Shown: piece after piece, positions 1 to 9,502 of the stretch | Layout: every line of letters begins with the position of its first letter | Position numbering within the stretch: the stretch's first letter is position 1 | Assembly (NCBI RefSeq): GCF_003990335.1 | Contig: NZ_CP034683.1 | Coordinates: forward strand, 2,184,501 to 2,248,500 | Origin: Rheinheimera mangrovi | GTDB taxonomy: Bacteria; Pseudomonadota; Gammaproteobacteria; Enterobacterales; Alteromonadaceae | Direction: 5' to 3' | Length of the DNA: 64,000 nt | Program-made: the position numbers and the translations under genes | The notes under the pieces: generated by a model | Told to the model about the DNA's origin: nothing | Database searches by the model: none | Seen by the model: only the letters and a program-made list of their open reading frames with translations

Positions 1-311
1 AGCTGGCAGGATCTGGCCTGGTGCGTTCTTTATCCTTTAACCGCTTTTTGGCAGACCGATCCGGTGCTGACTTAATTTTTGCCACTACACCGGCAGGTGA
101 GATTATAGGTTCTGAGATTGCGGCAAACCGGGCTATAGAAAAGATTTACAGCTATCAGGATTACGACTTACTAAGGAACAACTGCCACCGCTTTACGTAC
201 AGTTGTATCAGTGGTGATTCCTTGCCGTTAACCAGTTTTTTTGATTTAAAAGAGGCTTTAAAATCATACTGGCGCTTTACACCCAACTGGATCCATACCC
301 GTCTTACTTGA
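1..311 (+). CDS. C-terminal part of a protein with an NC-type (papain-like) motif
   Basis: The reading frame is open from the first bases of the window (codons from position 3), so this is the 3' end of a gene that begins upstream; an internal GTG at 21 is probably not the start. About 100 residues are visible. They contain NNCHRF followed by YSCISGD, which resembles the Asn-Cys-(Glu)-His-Phe box of LRAT/NlpC-P60-like permuted papain-fold enzymes, where the Cys is the nucleophile. No signal peptide or domain start can be judged. The family is a guess from one motif, and the protein could be an uncharacterised hydrolase or acyltransferase. Confidence 0.55.
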   Translation, partial: LAGSGLVRSLSFNRFLADRSGADLIFATTPAGEIIGSEIAANRAIEKIYSYQDYDLLRNNCHRFTYSCISGDSLPLTSFFDLKEALKSYWRFTPNWIHTRLT

Positions 312-451
312 AGCCGCAGCTGTGTTGGCGCATTCCTCGCCCCAGTCACATAGGAACAACTATGCTCCTGGGGTCTCTGTCACTTGCCGCCTTGCTGCAA
401 CTCCAATTACTTAGGGTAGATAAAGCGCCTTAAAACTTGTTTGATTGATAG

Positions 452-1084
452 TTACTGGTTATCGCGCACTTCAATATCACCCACACCTACATTGGCTTCC
501 AGTTCTTTTTTACCTTGCCCATGTAACTGACTTGAACTGGTGACCAGCACCTGATCCCGTTCATAGCGGCCTTTGCCACCTTTGATTGAGGTATCGCCTA
601 CACCAGCGTCCAGTTTAATGGAGTCGAACAAACTGGTATCAACGTCAATATCTATCTCACCAACACCTAAATCTACATTGATATCCGACGTCAGATCGTC
701 AATTTCAATGGAGCCCACACCTAAATTGAGCGACACCGCTATATCGGCTGGCATAGTGACTGTCCAGGTTTGCTCTACATCATCGTCGTCTTCTAAATCA
801 ACCTTCAGCTTTAAGGTGGACCCATCATCACGTATGCTGATTTCTGCATCTGATAAATCACTACTGCGACCTAACCAGTCGTCATCTGGCTCTAATGCAA
901 CCACTAAATTGATGTCAGTGCCTTTTGATACTTTGACATTAATTTCACCAACCGGAACGTCCAACACCAGTTTGCTGAAGCTTTTGGCATCGATGGTTTT
1001 TTCCAGCACTTTGGCGTCGTCCGCCATCACGCTTGTTGCAGATAAAGCTATAACCAGAGCAGAAATTAAACTAAGTTGACGCAT
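452..1084 (-). CDS. Secreted beta-repeat protein (DUF4097/adhesin-like)
   Basis: The predicted protein has 210 residues with a Sec signal peptide (MRQLSLISALVIALS, cleavage near VMADDA) and then repeated short strands around GVGEI, GVGSIEI and GVGDTSI, each bearing acidic residues. That pattern is typical of DUF4097-type putative adhesins that fold as beta-solenoids. I chose the second in-frame ATG (1084) because AAGGAG lies six bases before it; the ATG at 1102 lies upstream of that Shine-Dalgarno. The protein is probably periplasmic or envelope-associated, with no catalytic residues evident. The gene is divergent from bax. The exact role is unknown. Confidence 0.7.
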   Translation of the reverse strand: MRQLSLISALVIALSATSVMADDAKVLEKTIDAKSFSKLVLDVPVGEINVKVSKGTDINLVVALEPDDDWLGRSSDLSDAEISIRDDGSTLKLKVDLEDDDDVEQTWTVTMPADIAVSLNLGVGSIEIDDLTSDINVDLGVGEIDIDVDTSLFDSIKLDAGVGDTSIKGGKGRYERDQVLVTSSSQLHGQGKKELEANVGVGDIEVRDNQ

Positions 1085-1302
1085 GTTATTCTCCTTTTTC
1101 ATTGTTATAGCAGAGTATGCAGTTTTCTTGCCATTTTAAATTTTATTAAAAAACAAATGCTTATCTTATTCATCATTGAGGTGTCTAATTATTTCGGCCA
1201 ATTTGTGGTCGAAACTACCAACAGATCTGGTTAGAATACGCGCCATTGTGGTTCTATTCACTCAGTGAATGGATCGGATAAAAGGCGAAATCAGGGCATC
1301 GC

Positions 1303-2163
1303 ATGAAAAAAACAGAACTGAGTTTTTGGTTACTTTTATGGGCGTTGGCGCTTTATGCTGCGGCTTACCCATTTCTAAAACCTGCTCCTGTTGAAGACAT
1401 CGCTTCTTTAGCTGATTGGCAAATACCGTCAAAGCTGGAAGCTCTTGATGCAGCTGATCAACGTAAGTTATTAAAAAGACTGGCATACCCTGTGGCCATG
1501 CCAGAGTTGTTACCAGTCCCTGACTTTGAACAATATAAAGATGTGGTAGAGAAGAAAAAGGCTTTTTTTGAATATTTATTGCCTTTTATTGAACGTGAAA
1601 ACGCCAGGTTGTTGCATATCCGTCAGCAGATCATTGAAGTCCAGCAGAAACTGCAACAACAAGAATTAACAGTGGAAGAATATGCTTTTATCTTCAGTCT
1701 GTATGATGAATTTAAACTGGATTACCCGGACGTCGATGCTGAAGGCTTTCGTTTGCTGCTCAGCCGTGTCGACGCTATACCAGCGGACTTAGTACTTATT
1801 CAGGCAGCAAAAGAATCAGGCTGGGGTAGCAGTCGTTTTGCCTTAGAAGCTTATAATTTCTTTGGCCAGTGGTGCTTTAAAGCAGGTTGTGGCCTGGTGC
1901 CACAAAAACGCAGTGTAGGCAAATACCATGAAGTTGCAGTATTTCCTCATGTGGCTGCCGCTATTAATAGTTACTTTTATAACCTCAACACCTTTTATGT
2001 GTATGAAGATTTACGTCAACTCAGAGCAAAACGCCGCGCTGAAGGCGAAGTCGCCGGGCATCATCTGGTGACAGGTTTGCTTCGGTATTCAGAGCGTGGT
2101 CAGGACTATGTCAAAGAAATCCATACCATGCTTAAAGCCAATACTAAACATATAGACAGCTAA
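1303..2163 (+). CDS. bax: Bax-like glucosaminidase-domain protein
   Basis: The 286-residue protein has an N-terminal membrane anchor (LSFWLLLWALALYAAAY), a helical middle section with a Gln-rich stretch, and a C-terminal glucosaminidase domain from about residue 140. The fingerprint IQAAKESGWGSSRF contains the likely catalytic Glu, followed by NFFGQWC and GCGLVP as in the Bax/FlgJ-related branch of N-acetylglucosaminidases (PF01832). The expected role is hydrolysis of peptidoglycan glycan strands in the periplasm. The stop codon overlaps the start of the next gene by one base (TAATG), so the two are probably translated together. Confidence 0.8.
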   Translation: MKKTELSFWLLLWALALYAAAYPFLKPAPVEDIASLADWQIPSKLEALDAADQRKLLKRLAYPVAMPELLPVPDFEQYKDVVEKKKAFFEYLLPFIERENARLLHIRQQIIEVQQKLQQQELTVEEYAFIFSLYDEFKLDYPDVDAEGFRLLLSRVDAIPADLVLIQAAKESGWGSSRFALEAYNFFGQWCFKAGCGLVPQKRSVGKYHEVAVFPHVAAAINSYFYNLNTFYVYEDLRQLRAKRRAEGEVAGHHLVTGLLRYSERGQDYVKEIHTMLKANTKHIDS

Positions 2164-2813
2164 TGATGAAATCTTATGTTCTGGCCAGTGCGCTGGTTGC
2201 TTTTAGCGGATCAGCTTTAGCTGATACCGTATTTAATTACGATGGCTTTTATGCCCGGATGAAAAAGAGTGAAAAGGTCGAGTTCAGCGATATTACGCTG
2301 GCCTTTATACTGCAAAAAGCCGGCACCAGTGAAGTCTGTACTGTGGATAAGGCGTTAATCACCACTGATATTTCTGAAGCTCCTTTAACTATTGCTGGCA
2401 ATGGCGAGCTGATGTTGCCTTTTGACGAGATGCTGAATGTACAAAAAGCGCTGATCGTTTTAAAGCAGCCTGAAGGTGCAGCAGCTTGTGACTTAAACTT
2501 TAAGCTGCGCAGTAAGATGCCAGTGCCACAACAAGCTACTGTGGCTCAGCTGCGTAAATTACAAGGCCAGTTTGATGAACTTTTGGATTCATTGGCAGGT
2601 TGGGGCAAATACTGGTTACCTGATGTTTCTGGTTTAACCGTGCATTTTGCCTCAGAAGTGGTGGCGCAAAGCTCAGATGCGGCTTTAAGTCAGCAACTTT
2701 TATGTGAACAAAACCGTTGCCGATTATTTTTACCTGAATCTTTAGCTGATACTGCAACAGTACAGTTTTCTAAAGTGCCGGATCACGCTACTCCTTTATT
2801 GTTGCAGCCTTAA
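2163..2813 (+). CDS. DUF2987-family periplasmic protein
   Basis: The 216-residue protein has a cleavable signal peptide (YVLASALVAFSGSALA) and then a region starting with FNYDGFYARMKKSEK, which matches the DUF2987 family of marine gammaproteobacteria. Cysteines in the mature part (EVCTVDK, AACDLNF, LLCEQNRC) suggest disulfides. It starts inside the bax stop and is followed four bases later by the DTW gene, so the three probably form an operon. Function is unknown; proximity to bax suggests an envelope role, which is inference. Confidence 0.7.
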   Translation: MMKSYVLASALVAFSGSALADTVFNYDGFYARMKKSEKVEFSDITLAFILQKAGTSEVCTVDKALITTDISEAPLTIAGNGELMLPFDEMLNVQKALIVLKQPEGAAACDLNFKLRSKMPVPQQATVAQLRKLQGQFDELLDSLAGWGKYWLPDVSGLTVHFASEVVAQSSDAALSQQLLCEQNRCRLFLPESLADTATVQFSKVPDHATPLLLQP

Positions 2814-2817
2814 TTCG

Positions 2818-3369
2818 ATGCCGGAGTTGGTGCTTTACCTGCTGACCCACAGCAGGGAGTTGCAAAAAAGTACCAACACCGGCGCTTTAGTGTTAAAGGC
2901 GCTCAGAGCTTCACTAAAGATCAAGGTTGAGGTGATTGAATGGCAACGCAAAGCAGCTGATCAAAGGCTGCTGGATTTATCTGACAAGCAGCAGCTAGGG
3001 TTAATTTATCCTTTGTTATCTGATATACCCCAAGCCTGTTATCTGTTGCAGCAAGGCCAATATCAGGCTCAAAATCCTGCAGCCCTTAAAGAGCTGGCAG
3101 TCCGCCTGAATGAATCTATCACACACTGGGTTTTGTTGGATGCCACCTGGCAGGAAGCGGCTAAAATGCTTAGGCAAAGCCCTTATTTGCAGTCTTGTTA
3201 TCGCCTTGGCATTAAGCCCGATACACCATCTGTGTATACACTACGGCGTAATCAAAGGGACGGCGCCTTGTGTACCGCAGAAGTGGTGATGGAACTGCTG
3301 CAGCAAAAGGGATTTATTAATGAAAAAGAGCAGCTGATGCTGCTCTTTGATGAATTTAATAAGCGCTGA
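2818..3369 (+). CDS. DTW-domain protein, likely tRNA aminocarboxypropyltransferase
   Basis: The 183-residue protein carries the DTW/YfiP fold: THSRELQKSTNTG near the N terminus (family HPxE..R.TNTG), then VLLDATWQEAAKMLRQSP around residues 105-122, the DTW-like signature. Members transfer the 3-amino-3-carboxypropyl group of SAM to uridine 47 of tRNAs (TapT activity) or to related substrates. The N-terminal CxxC zinc cluster common in YfiP homologues is missing: the protein starts directly at the TNTG segment. It is thus a short form of the family. Substrate is not certain. Confidence 0.7.
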   Translation: MPELVLYLLTHSRELQKSTNTGALVLKALRASLKIKVEVIEWQRKAADQRLLDLSDKQQLGLIYPLLSDIPQACYLLQQGQYQAQNPAALKELAVRLNESITHWVLLDATWQEAAKMLRQSPYLQSCYRLGIKPDTPSVYTLRRNQRDGALCTAEVVMELLQQKGFINEKEQLMLLFDEFNKR

Positions 3370-3434
3370 CCATTAGCGAAATATGGTCCCTGTCTGGCAT
3401 TGGGTTTGGATTTTAGACGGGATCAACCCATCCC

Positions 3435-4358
3435 CTACAGTAATTCAACAAATTGGACAGCTGCAGCAGCTGGCTCGTCTTCATCCTGCAGTAAACCCAC
3501 TGGTACTTTGGGTACATCAGGTTTATCAAAGGCCATATCACCTTCAACAGCCAAAGGGCTGTCTTTACTGATACCAGCAAAATCAAACAGATTTTTGTCA
3601 ATCATGTGCGAGGGTACAATATTCTGCATGGCCTGGAACATGGTTTCGATACGGCCAGGGAAACGTTTATCCCAGTCCTGCAGCATTTCTTTCACCACCT
3701 GACGCTGCAAACCGTCCTGCGAGCCGCATAAGTTACAAGGGATGATTGGGAACTCACGGGCAGTCGAGTACTTTTCGATGTCTTTTTCGCGGCAATAGGC
3801 CAAAGGACGAATGACAATATGCTCGCCGTTGTCACTAATCAGCTTAGCTGGCATCGACTTCATTTTGCCGCCGTAGAACATATTTAAAAACATGGTTTCA
3901 ATCATGTCGTCACGGTGATGGCCTAAGGCAATTTTAGTGGCGCCCAACTCTTTGGCCGTGCGGTATAAAATGCCCCTGCGCAAGCGTGAGCATAAAGAGC
4001 AGGTGGTTTTGCCTTCAGGAATTTTGTCTTTGACAATAGAGTAGGTGTCTTCGGTGACTATCTGAAAATCCACGCCGATACGGGTTAAATAACCAGGCAG
4101 AACATCCGCTGGAAACCCAGGTTGTTTCTGATCAAGATTCACCGCCACTATGGAAAACTGAATAGGGGCAGATTGTTGTAAATTCAGCAGAATATCCAGC
4201 AAGGTGTAGCTGTCCTTACCACCGGACAAACACACCATCACCTTGTCACCTTCTTCAATCATATTAAAGTCGGCAATGGCTTGACCAACGCCACGACGCA
4301 GGCGTTTGTGTAATTTATTCAGGTTATATTGTGCTTTGGCTTCTGCTGCATGTGACAT
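3435..4358 (-). CDS. ttcA: tRNA 2-thiocytidine(32) synthetase TtcA
   Basis: The 307-residue protein matches TtcA along its length: PP-loop ATPase motif [12 protein letters not shown] around residues 44-55, then the two CxxC pairs CSLC and CNLC that ligate the iron-sulfur cluster, and [13 protein letters not shown]. TtcA activates C32 of certain tRNAs with ATP and inserts sulfur. The Gly-Pro-rich acidic tail after residue 285 is typical of variable C-termini. It lies downstream of uspE but is separated from it by a strong terminator hairpin, so it is probably transcribed on its own. Confidence 0.95.
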   Translation of the reverse strand: MSHAAEAKAQYNLNKLHKRLRRGVGQAIADFNMIEEGDKVMVCLSGGKDSYTLLDILLNLQQSAPIQFSIVAVNLDQKQPGFPADVLPGYLTRIGVDFQIVTEDTYSIVKDKIPEGKTTCSLCSRLRRGILYRTAKELGATKIALGHHRDDMIETMFLNMFYGGKMKSMPAKLISDNGEHIVIRPLAYCREKDIEKYSTAREFPIIPCNLCGSQDGLQRQVVKEMLQDWDKRFPGRIETMFQAMQNIVPSHMIDKNLFDFAGISKDSPLAVEGDMAFDKPDVPKVPVGLLQDEDEPAAAAVQFVELL

Positions 4359-4381
4359 AAAACAACGACCCTACGGAAAAA

Positions 4382-4410
4382 TGGCGCGTAGTATAACCAA
4401 CTACGCGCCA
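4382..4410 (-). terminator. Rho-independent terminator after uspE
   Basis: Perfect 11-bp inverted repeat TGGCGCGTAGT / ACTACGCGCCA with a 7-nt loop. Read on the minus strand it is followed by TTTTT, just past the uspE stop and before ttcA. Confidence 0.85.
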
Positions 4411-4429
4411 GCTTTGTAGCGTGTGGAAC

Positions 4430-5362
4430 TTAATGTTTTGTCAGTGGACAGACAAAACCTGCAGGTTTGACTGCTAAGACGTCACAATCGAGCCTGTCTA
4501 TCACATGCTCAGCAGTATTGCCAATAATGGCTGCTGATAAACCAGTGCGGCCTATGGTACCTATCACCACCATCTCGGCATCCAGTTGTTGCGCCAGTTT
4601 AGGGATCACATCTTCAGGCATCCCTTCGAGTACATGAGTCTGAGCCGATGGCAGTTCAAATTCCAATGCCAGCTTTTGCACCGCGTCCAGATGATGAGTT
4701 TTCATGGTCTGGTTGTATTCCTGCGGATTAAATTCAGGAATTTCAATGGCAATATTCACAGGTGTACCAGGGAAGGCGTTAACCAGTTGCACTTTGCCAT
4801 TCAGCAGCGTTGCAAGTTGTTTGGACTGCTGAATAATGCGTTGGTTTAGCGAGCTGTGGTGCGTCTGCTCGCTACCGGCATTGACTGCCGCCACTATATT
4901 GCCATGCTCAGGCCAGTCATGATCTTTCACCAGTAATACAGGGCATGGGCATTTACGCAAAATATGCCAGTCGGTTGGGGTGAATATCATGGATTTCAGC
5001 ACATCATGATCATGTGTGCCTTTGATCACCAAACTGTAATCTTTCTCCAGTACAGCCTGGACTATGGCTTCAAAAGGCCTGTTGTGCCAGACCACCTGAA
5101 TATCCACCTTCAGACCCTGTTCTCTGTGTTCTGCAACCAGTTCACTGATCCAGAGTTCACGGTCATTGATCACGGCCTGGCGCATCGATTCGCGCTCTTC
5201 GCCGGATAACATAGTGGTCATTTCATAGGAAAAATCGTAAATAGATAAGAAAGCCGTCAGTTGACAGTCTTGCAGTTTGGCCAGTTGAACCGCCCGATTC
5301 AGAGCTTTTTGTTCAGCCACTGAAGGGTCTAGTACTACCAGTACTTTAGGATATAAGGTCAT
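4430..5362 (-). CDS. uspE: Universal stress protein E (tandem Usp domains)
   Basis: The 310-residue protein has two Usp domains in tandem. Domain 1 begins YPKVLVVLDPSVAEQKAL and contains VIKGTHDHDVL; domain 2 ends with VVIGTIGRTGLSAAIIGNTAEHVI, the G-2x-G-9x-G-(S/T/N) nucleotide-loop region. E. coli UspE lies beside fnr, and the same order is seen here (fnr immediately upstream, same strand). A FNR-like site sits in the 133-base gap, consistent with low-oxygen control. UspE is cytoplasmic and linked to stress survival and motility in enterobacteria. Confidence 0.93.
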   Translation of the reverse strand: MTLYPKVLVVLDPSVAEQKALNRAVQLAKLQDCQLTAFLSIYDFSYEMTTMLSGEERESMRQAVINDRELWISELVAEHREQGLKVDIQVVWHNRPFEAIVQAVLEKDYSLVIKGTHDHDVLKSMIFTPTDWHILRKCPCPVLLVKDHDWPEHGNIVAAVNAGSEQTHHSSLNQRIIQQSKQLATLLNGKVQLVNAFPGTPVNIAIEIPEFNPQEYNQTMKTHHLDAVQKLALEFELPSAQTHVLEGMPEDVIPKLAQQLDAEMVVIGTIGRTGLSAAIIGNTAEHVIDRLDCDVLAVKPAGFVCPLTKH

Positions 5363-5433
5363 ATCATGCTCCTGCTAAGCTAGGGCTCACCCTGTAAGTG
5401 TAGCCAAGGTAGCGAAGGTAGGCTGATAAGTCC

Positions 5434-5447
5434 TTGTGCTGGATCAA
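5434..5447 (-). promoter_or_regulatory. Candidate FNR-binding site upstream of uspE
   Basis: TTGTG-CTGG-ATCAA matches 8 of 10 conserved positions of the FNR palindrome (TTGAT-N4-ATCAA). It lies about 72-85 bases before the uspE start, immediately downstream of fnr. Binding is inferred from sequence only. Confidence 0.4.
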
Positions 5448-5495
5448 TAAAACCCTTGGTACCAGTTATATGGTTACTTTGGGTTTACCAATCTG

Positions 5496-6212
5496 TCAGC
5501 GAGCGATAGCGGAACCACCAGCCAGTTTGCTTAAAGCGTCAGGATTGCTGATTGAAATCAGTTTTCCGTCCACCTGTATTAAATCGTCCTTATGGAATCG
5601 ACCTAATAAACGACTAATAGTTTCAACCGTCAGGCCTAAATAGTTGCCTATCTCACCTCGGGTCATGCTTAAACGGAATTCTTTTTTTGAAAATCCACGA
5701 TTGGCAAAACGCTGGGAAAGGTTAGTTAAGAAGGCTGCCAGCTTTTCTTCGGCATTTTTGCGGTTCAGTAACAACAACATTTGTTGGTCGCCACTGATAT
5801 CCTGACTCATCAGTCGCATCATTTGTTGACGTAACTTTGGCAGTTCACCCATCAGATGATCCATCTGACTGTAGGGGATTTCACAGACCATCGCAGTTTC
5901 CAGTGCCTGAGCAAAGCTTGGATGTTGCTGCTCGCCAATGGCATCAAAACCTATCACGTCACCAGGTAAATGAAAGCCGGTAATTTGTTCTTCACCTGAC
6001 TCAGTCAGGGTAAAGGTTTTAAAAGAACCGCTGCGCACAGCGTATAGAGAATGCAGCGTAGTTCCTGCTTCAATCAGGAAGTCACCTTTGTGCAGTGGTT
6101 TTTTGCGTTCAATAATATCATCCAGTGTGTCCAGTTCAGCATTATTAAGGCTGAAGGGCAGGCACAGCTGACTAAATCCGCAGTGTTGGCAACTCAAATT
6201 TGAACCGGACAT
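5496..6212 (-). CDS. fnr: FNR-type oxygen-sensing transcription regulator
   Basis: The 238-residue protein is an FNR/EtrA orthologue: N-terminal cysteines in [11 protein letters not shown] (residues 8, 11, 17) plus a fourth in AMVCEIPY, which together ligate the oxygen-labile 4Fe-4S cluster. A cAMP-binding-like fold ([17 protein letters not shown]) follows, then a Crp-type HTH with the recognition segment [13 protein letters not shown] start at 6212, where AAGGA precedes the ATG; the frame is open 38 codons further upstream but into the neighbouring gene. Its position next to the cbb3 cluster and uspE fits control of microaerobic respiration. Confidence 0.95.
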   Translation of the reverse strand: MSGSNLSCQHCGFSQLCLPFSLNNAELDTLDDIIERKKPLHKGDFLIEAGTTLHSLYAVRSGSFKTFTLTESGEEQITGFHLPGDVIGFDAIGEQQHPSFAQALETAMVCEIPYSQMDHLMGELPKLRQQMMRLMSQDISGDQQMLLLLNRKNAEEKLAAFLTNLSQRFANRGFSKKEFRLSMTRGEIGNYLGLTVETISRLLGRFHKDDLIQVDGKLISISNPDALSKLAGGSAIAR

Positions 6213-6241
6213 AAGTATTCCTTTATGGCAACTTTCCCAGC

Positions 6242-6928
6242 TTAGAAAAGTCGCGGCGCTAATGCAATAGCTATAGTGTAAAGCGCGTATAAAGCTAATA
6301 GAAAAGCTGCGCTGGTTCTGACCCATTTGTTATTTTTAAACTGACTTAACTGGCGGGCAAAACTGCCAACGGCCAGCATAGCAGGTAAGGTTCCTAAGCC
6401 AAAAGCCAGCATCAGCATTGCACCTTGCCAGGCGCTGCCACTGGCCAGACTCCAGCCTAAACTGCTGTAGACCAGACCACAAGGTAAAAAGCCCCAACAC
6501 AGACCATAAGCTAAGGCTTTTGAACTGCGATCCAGAGGTAACAAGGCCTTAGCGAGTGGCTGGATCTTGCGCCATAAAACTGCCCCCAGCTTTTCAAACA
6601 GCGTCAGGGCAAACCATAAGCGAGCGACGTAAAAAGCCATCAGCAATAACAGCATACCGGCCAGTAATTTTAACCAAAAGAAACTGATGCCGAGTTTGAC
6701 CAGTACCGTTGCACCAAATGCTCCTGTCAGAGCCCCTAATAAGCTGTATGTCGTGATACGACCGAGGCTGAGCATGAACTGCAGCTTGAGTTGTTGTAGC
6801 AAATTAAGCTGAGGCATAGCGAGTTGCAATGCGCTGGCAATGCCGCCACACATCACCAGGCAGTGGCTACTGCCTAAAAAACCTATGCTCAGGGCTGCCA
6901 GCAGGTTAAGCGTAAGTTCTGGACTCAT
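6242..6928 (-). CDS. TauE/SafE-type membrane protein of the cbb3 cluster
   Basis: The 228-residue protein has about six membrane segments and the opening motif [18 protein letters not shown] found in the COG2836 branch of sulfite exporter TauE/SafE-like proteins. A conserved segment [15 protein letters not shown] follows. In many gammaproteobacteria this gene is the last member of the ccoHIS assembly operon and may help deliver metal to the oxidase; the substrate is not established. It overlaps ccoS by four bases (ATGA type), supporting co-translation. Confidence 0.8.
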   Translation of the reverse strand: MSPELTLNLLAALSIGFLGSSHCLVMCGGIASALQLAMPQLNLLQQLKLQFMLSLGRITTYSLLGALTGAFGATVLVKLGISFFWLKLLAGMLLLLMAFYVARLWFALTLFEKLGAVLWRKIQPLAKALLPLDRSSKALAYGLCWGFLPCGLVYSSLGWSLASGSAWQGAMLMLAFGLGTLPAMLAVGSFARQLSQFKNNKWVRTSAAFLLALYALYTIAIALAPRLF

Positions 6929-7113
6929 TGCGGAGGCTGTTTATCCGGATCAACTTCTGGTTTTACGGCTTGCTTTTCTTCTTCAAACAAAATACTCATG
7001 CCTTCTTTGTTTAAATCATCAAACTGGCGGCTGCGTACCGCCCAGAAAAAAATGCCCAGACCAATACAGACAAAAAGTATCGCAATAGGGATCAGCACAT
7101 AAATAATACTCAT
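6925..7113 (-). CDS. ccoS: cbb3 oxidase maturation protein CcoS
   Basis: The 62-residue protein has one N-terminal membrane helix (IIYVLIPIAILFVCIGLGIF) followed by FWAVRSRQFDDLNKEG, the CcoS hallmark. CcoS is needed to insert haem and copper into the cbb3 catalytic subunit. It overlaps both ccoI and the TauE-like gene by four bases, so the three are tightly coupled. Confidence 0.92.
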   Translation of the reverse strand: MSIIYVLIPIAILFVCIGLGIFFWAVRSRQFDDLNKEGMSILFEEEKQAVKPEVDPDKQPPQ

Positions 7114-9500
7114 GCTTTAAGTAACCTCAGTGAATTTGACACCACTAAAATAGAGCTGAATGACATACCAATCACCGCCACATAAGGTGAGACAAAACCA
7201 GCAACAGCCAAAGGAATAATCACCAGATTATACCCCACAGCCCACCACAGGTTTTGTTTTACGATGCGTTGCGCCAATACAGCGCCTTCAATCAGTTCCT
7301 GTACTAAATTCAAATCATTATGCAGTAATACCACATCGGCCTGATTTTTCGATAAATCCGTGCCTGAATCCAGAGCCACAGATACATGGGCGGCATGAAA
7401 ACAAGGACTGTCGTTAATGCCGTCGCCTAACATCAGCACTTTATCACCCCGGGCAACAGCTAAGCTGATTTGTTCAACTTTTTGCTCAGGGCTACAGCCT
7501 TTAAAGACCTGATCAAGCTGCAATTGCTGTTGCACTTCTTCCACTTGAGCAGAAGAGTCACCCGTCAGCATGGACAAGGCTAAACCACGTTGTTTTAACG
7601 CTTGAACAAGTGCAGGCACTTCTGGGCGCAATGCGTCTGACAGTTCAACAGAGAGCACCAGTTGATGATTGACAGTGCAACAGACCGAGTCAGTGATCTG
7701 GTCCTGAACGTTGCAAAAAGCGGCACTGCCCACTTTTATTTCTGCAGTGGAGCCATCTTCCTGTATCCAAAGTGCTGATAAACCAGAACCCACATGCACT
7801 TGTACCCGTTCTATCTTTGCAGTAGTCGTCAGGTAAGGCGCGAAAGCTTTGGCGATAGGGTGCTCTGAATAGGTTTCGATTCGTGCTATCAGTGCGAGCA
7901 AGGTATCTTCGTCATAGAGGTTGCTATGCAGTCGGGTGTTTTGGACACTAAAACGGCCTTGCGTCAGGCTGCCGGTTTTATCCAGAAATATCGAATTAAG
8001 CTGTGGCAGAATTTCCAGCACCTGCTGATTTTTGATCAGAATGCCTTTGCGGTTTAAGCGAGCTAAGGCACAGGTAATAGCCGTTGGCGTGGCTAGTGTT
8101 AAAGCGCAAGGGCAGGTGGCGACCAGAACTGATAAGGTAACCCAAAAAGCTCTGTCTTGATCCAGCCAGAAATACCAGACTAAAAAAGTACCTAAAGCAA
8201 TAACCAATAATCGCTGAATAAAGAAGCGCGCCAGCTTAGTTGTTTTTTCCACAATCTGTGGTTTTTGATTCAGCGTCTGTTGTTGCAGACTGATGATCTG
8301 ACCTAAACGTGAATGAGCCAATGCCTGATGCACTGTCACTTTCAGCACACCATCATGGTTAATGCTGCCGGCCATCACAGTGTCACCAACCTTTTTGCTC
8401 ACCGCCTTGTATTCACCGGTTAACATCGACTCGTCCACCGAACTTTCCCCCGACAATACCATGCCATCTGCTGCTATGGTTTCACCGGCCTGAACAAGTA
8501 TGACTTGTCCGGCTTCTAAACGACGGGCAGAGGTTGAAATCACCTCATCTCCTTGCAGCAACCTGGCAGAAACGGGCATGATTTTTAACAGGTTACCTGT
8601 GGCAGCTCTGGCCTGAGCTCTGGCACGGAATTCAAAAAACTTACCCAGTTGCAGTAGAAATACAAACATACAAACGGATTCAAAATACACTTCACCTATA
8701 CCAAACAAAGTGGCATAGGCAGAGGCGATAAAGGTATAAAATACGGCTAGCGTAACAGGCACGTCCATATTTAACTCACGCCCTTTGACCGCGCGCCAGG
8801 CACTTAAGGTAAAAGGTTTAGCACTGTAAAACACCACAGGAGTTGTTAATAACAAACTGATCCAACGCAAATAGCCTTCAAATTCTGGTTCTATGCCGGT
8901 GTATTCTCCAAAATAGAGGCCAAAAGCCAGCATCATCACCTGCATACTCATAATGCCTGATACAGCGAGACGCTTTAAAAATTGACGTAATTCGGTTTGT
9001 TGAACGGCTTCTTCCTGATCAGCCATAAAAGGCGATGCCTGATAGCCCAATTGATTGATGCTACTGAGTATGTCGCTGAGTTTAAGTTGTTTTACATCCC
9101 AACTGACGATACAGCGGGCTGTGCTGGAATTAACGCTGACGGTGTGAATGGCGGGATTTTTTTTCAGTTGTTTTTCAATCAGCCAGGCACAGGCTGCGCA
9201 GCTAATACCGCTAATCGATAATTCAATTTGAGTCTGATTGTCTTTGCTTTGGGTCAGGTCAGCCAATATTTCTGCGCTGTCATAATTGAGCAGTTGTAAT
9301 TGACCGGGTACCAGTTCAGCCTTGCTGGCCGGGGCGGTACGAAATTTATAATAATCGCCCAGTCCCTGGTCGATAATAGTTTCAGCGACGGCTAAGCAAC
9401 CTGGGCAACAAAAATGCCGCGGCTGCTGCTCTATGCTAAGAGTAAAGTCTGAGCCTGCCGGTATGGCTTCATTGCAGTGAAAACAACCTGTATACGACAC
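7110..9500 (-). CDS. ccoI: Copper-exporting P1-type ATPase CcoI (FixI)
   Basis: The 796-residue protein has an N-terminal zinc-finger-like region (CFHCNEAIPAG and CCPGC), an HMA domain with CAAC around residues 99-102, eight predicted membrane helices, TGE in the actuator (MLTGEYK), the metal-site CPC in VATCPCALTLATP, the phosphorylation motif DKTG and the hinge GDGINDSP. These mark a CcoI/FixI P-type ATPase that moves copper toward cbb3 oxidase assembly. It lies three bases after ccoH and overlaps ccoS. Confidence 0.95.
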   Translation of the reverse strand: MSYTGCFHCNEAIPAGSDFTLSIEQQPRHFCCPGCLAVAETIIDQGLGDYYKFRTAPASKAELVPGQLQLLNYDSAEILADLTQSKDNQTQIELSISGISCAACAWLIEKQLKKNPAIHTVSVNSSTARCIVSWDVKQLKLSDILSSINQLGYQASPFMADQEEAVQQTELRQFLKRLAVSGIMSMQVMMLAFGLYFGEYTGIEPEFEGYLRWISLLLTTPVVFYSAKPFTLSAWRAVKGRELNMDVPVTLAVFYTFIASAYATLFGIGEVYFESVCMFVFLLQLGKFFEFRARAQARAATGNLLKIMPVSARLLQGDEVISTSARRLEAGQVILVQAGETIAADGMVLSGESSVDESMLTGEYKAVSKKVGDTVMAGSINHDGVLKVTVHQALAHSRLGQIISLQQQTLNQKPQIVEKTTKLARFFIQRLLVIALGTFLVWYFWLDQDRAFWVTLSVLVATCPCALTLATPTAITCALARLNRKGILIKNQQVLEILPQLNSIFLDKTGSLTQGRFSVQNTRLHSNLYDEDTLLALIARIETYSEHPIAKAFAPYLTTTAKIERVQVHVGSGLSALWIQEDGSTAEIKVGSAAFCNVQDQITDSVCCTVNHQLVLSVELSDALRPEVPALVQALKQRGLALSMLTGDSSAQVEEVQQQLQLDQVFKGCSPEQKVEQISLAVARGDKVLMLGDGINDSPCFHAAHVSVALDSGTDLSKNQADVVLLHNDLNLVQELIEGAVLAQRIVKQNLWWAVGYNLVIIPLAVAGFVSPYVAVIGMSFSSILVVSNSLRLLKA

Positions 9501-9502
9501 TG

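Noticed and set aside
573..1079. 168-codon plus-strand ORF opposite the beta-repeat protein
   Set aside because: Serine/proline-rich shadow of the minus-strand gene, which has a signal peptide, repeats and a proper Shine-Dalgarno.
3400..3702. 100-codon ORF on the plus strand over the ttcA 3' end
   Set aside because: Antisense to the conserved TtcA C-terminal half; no family features.
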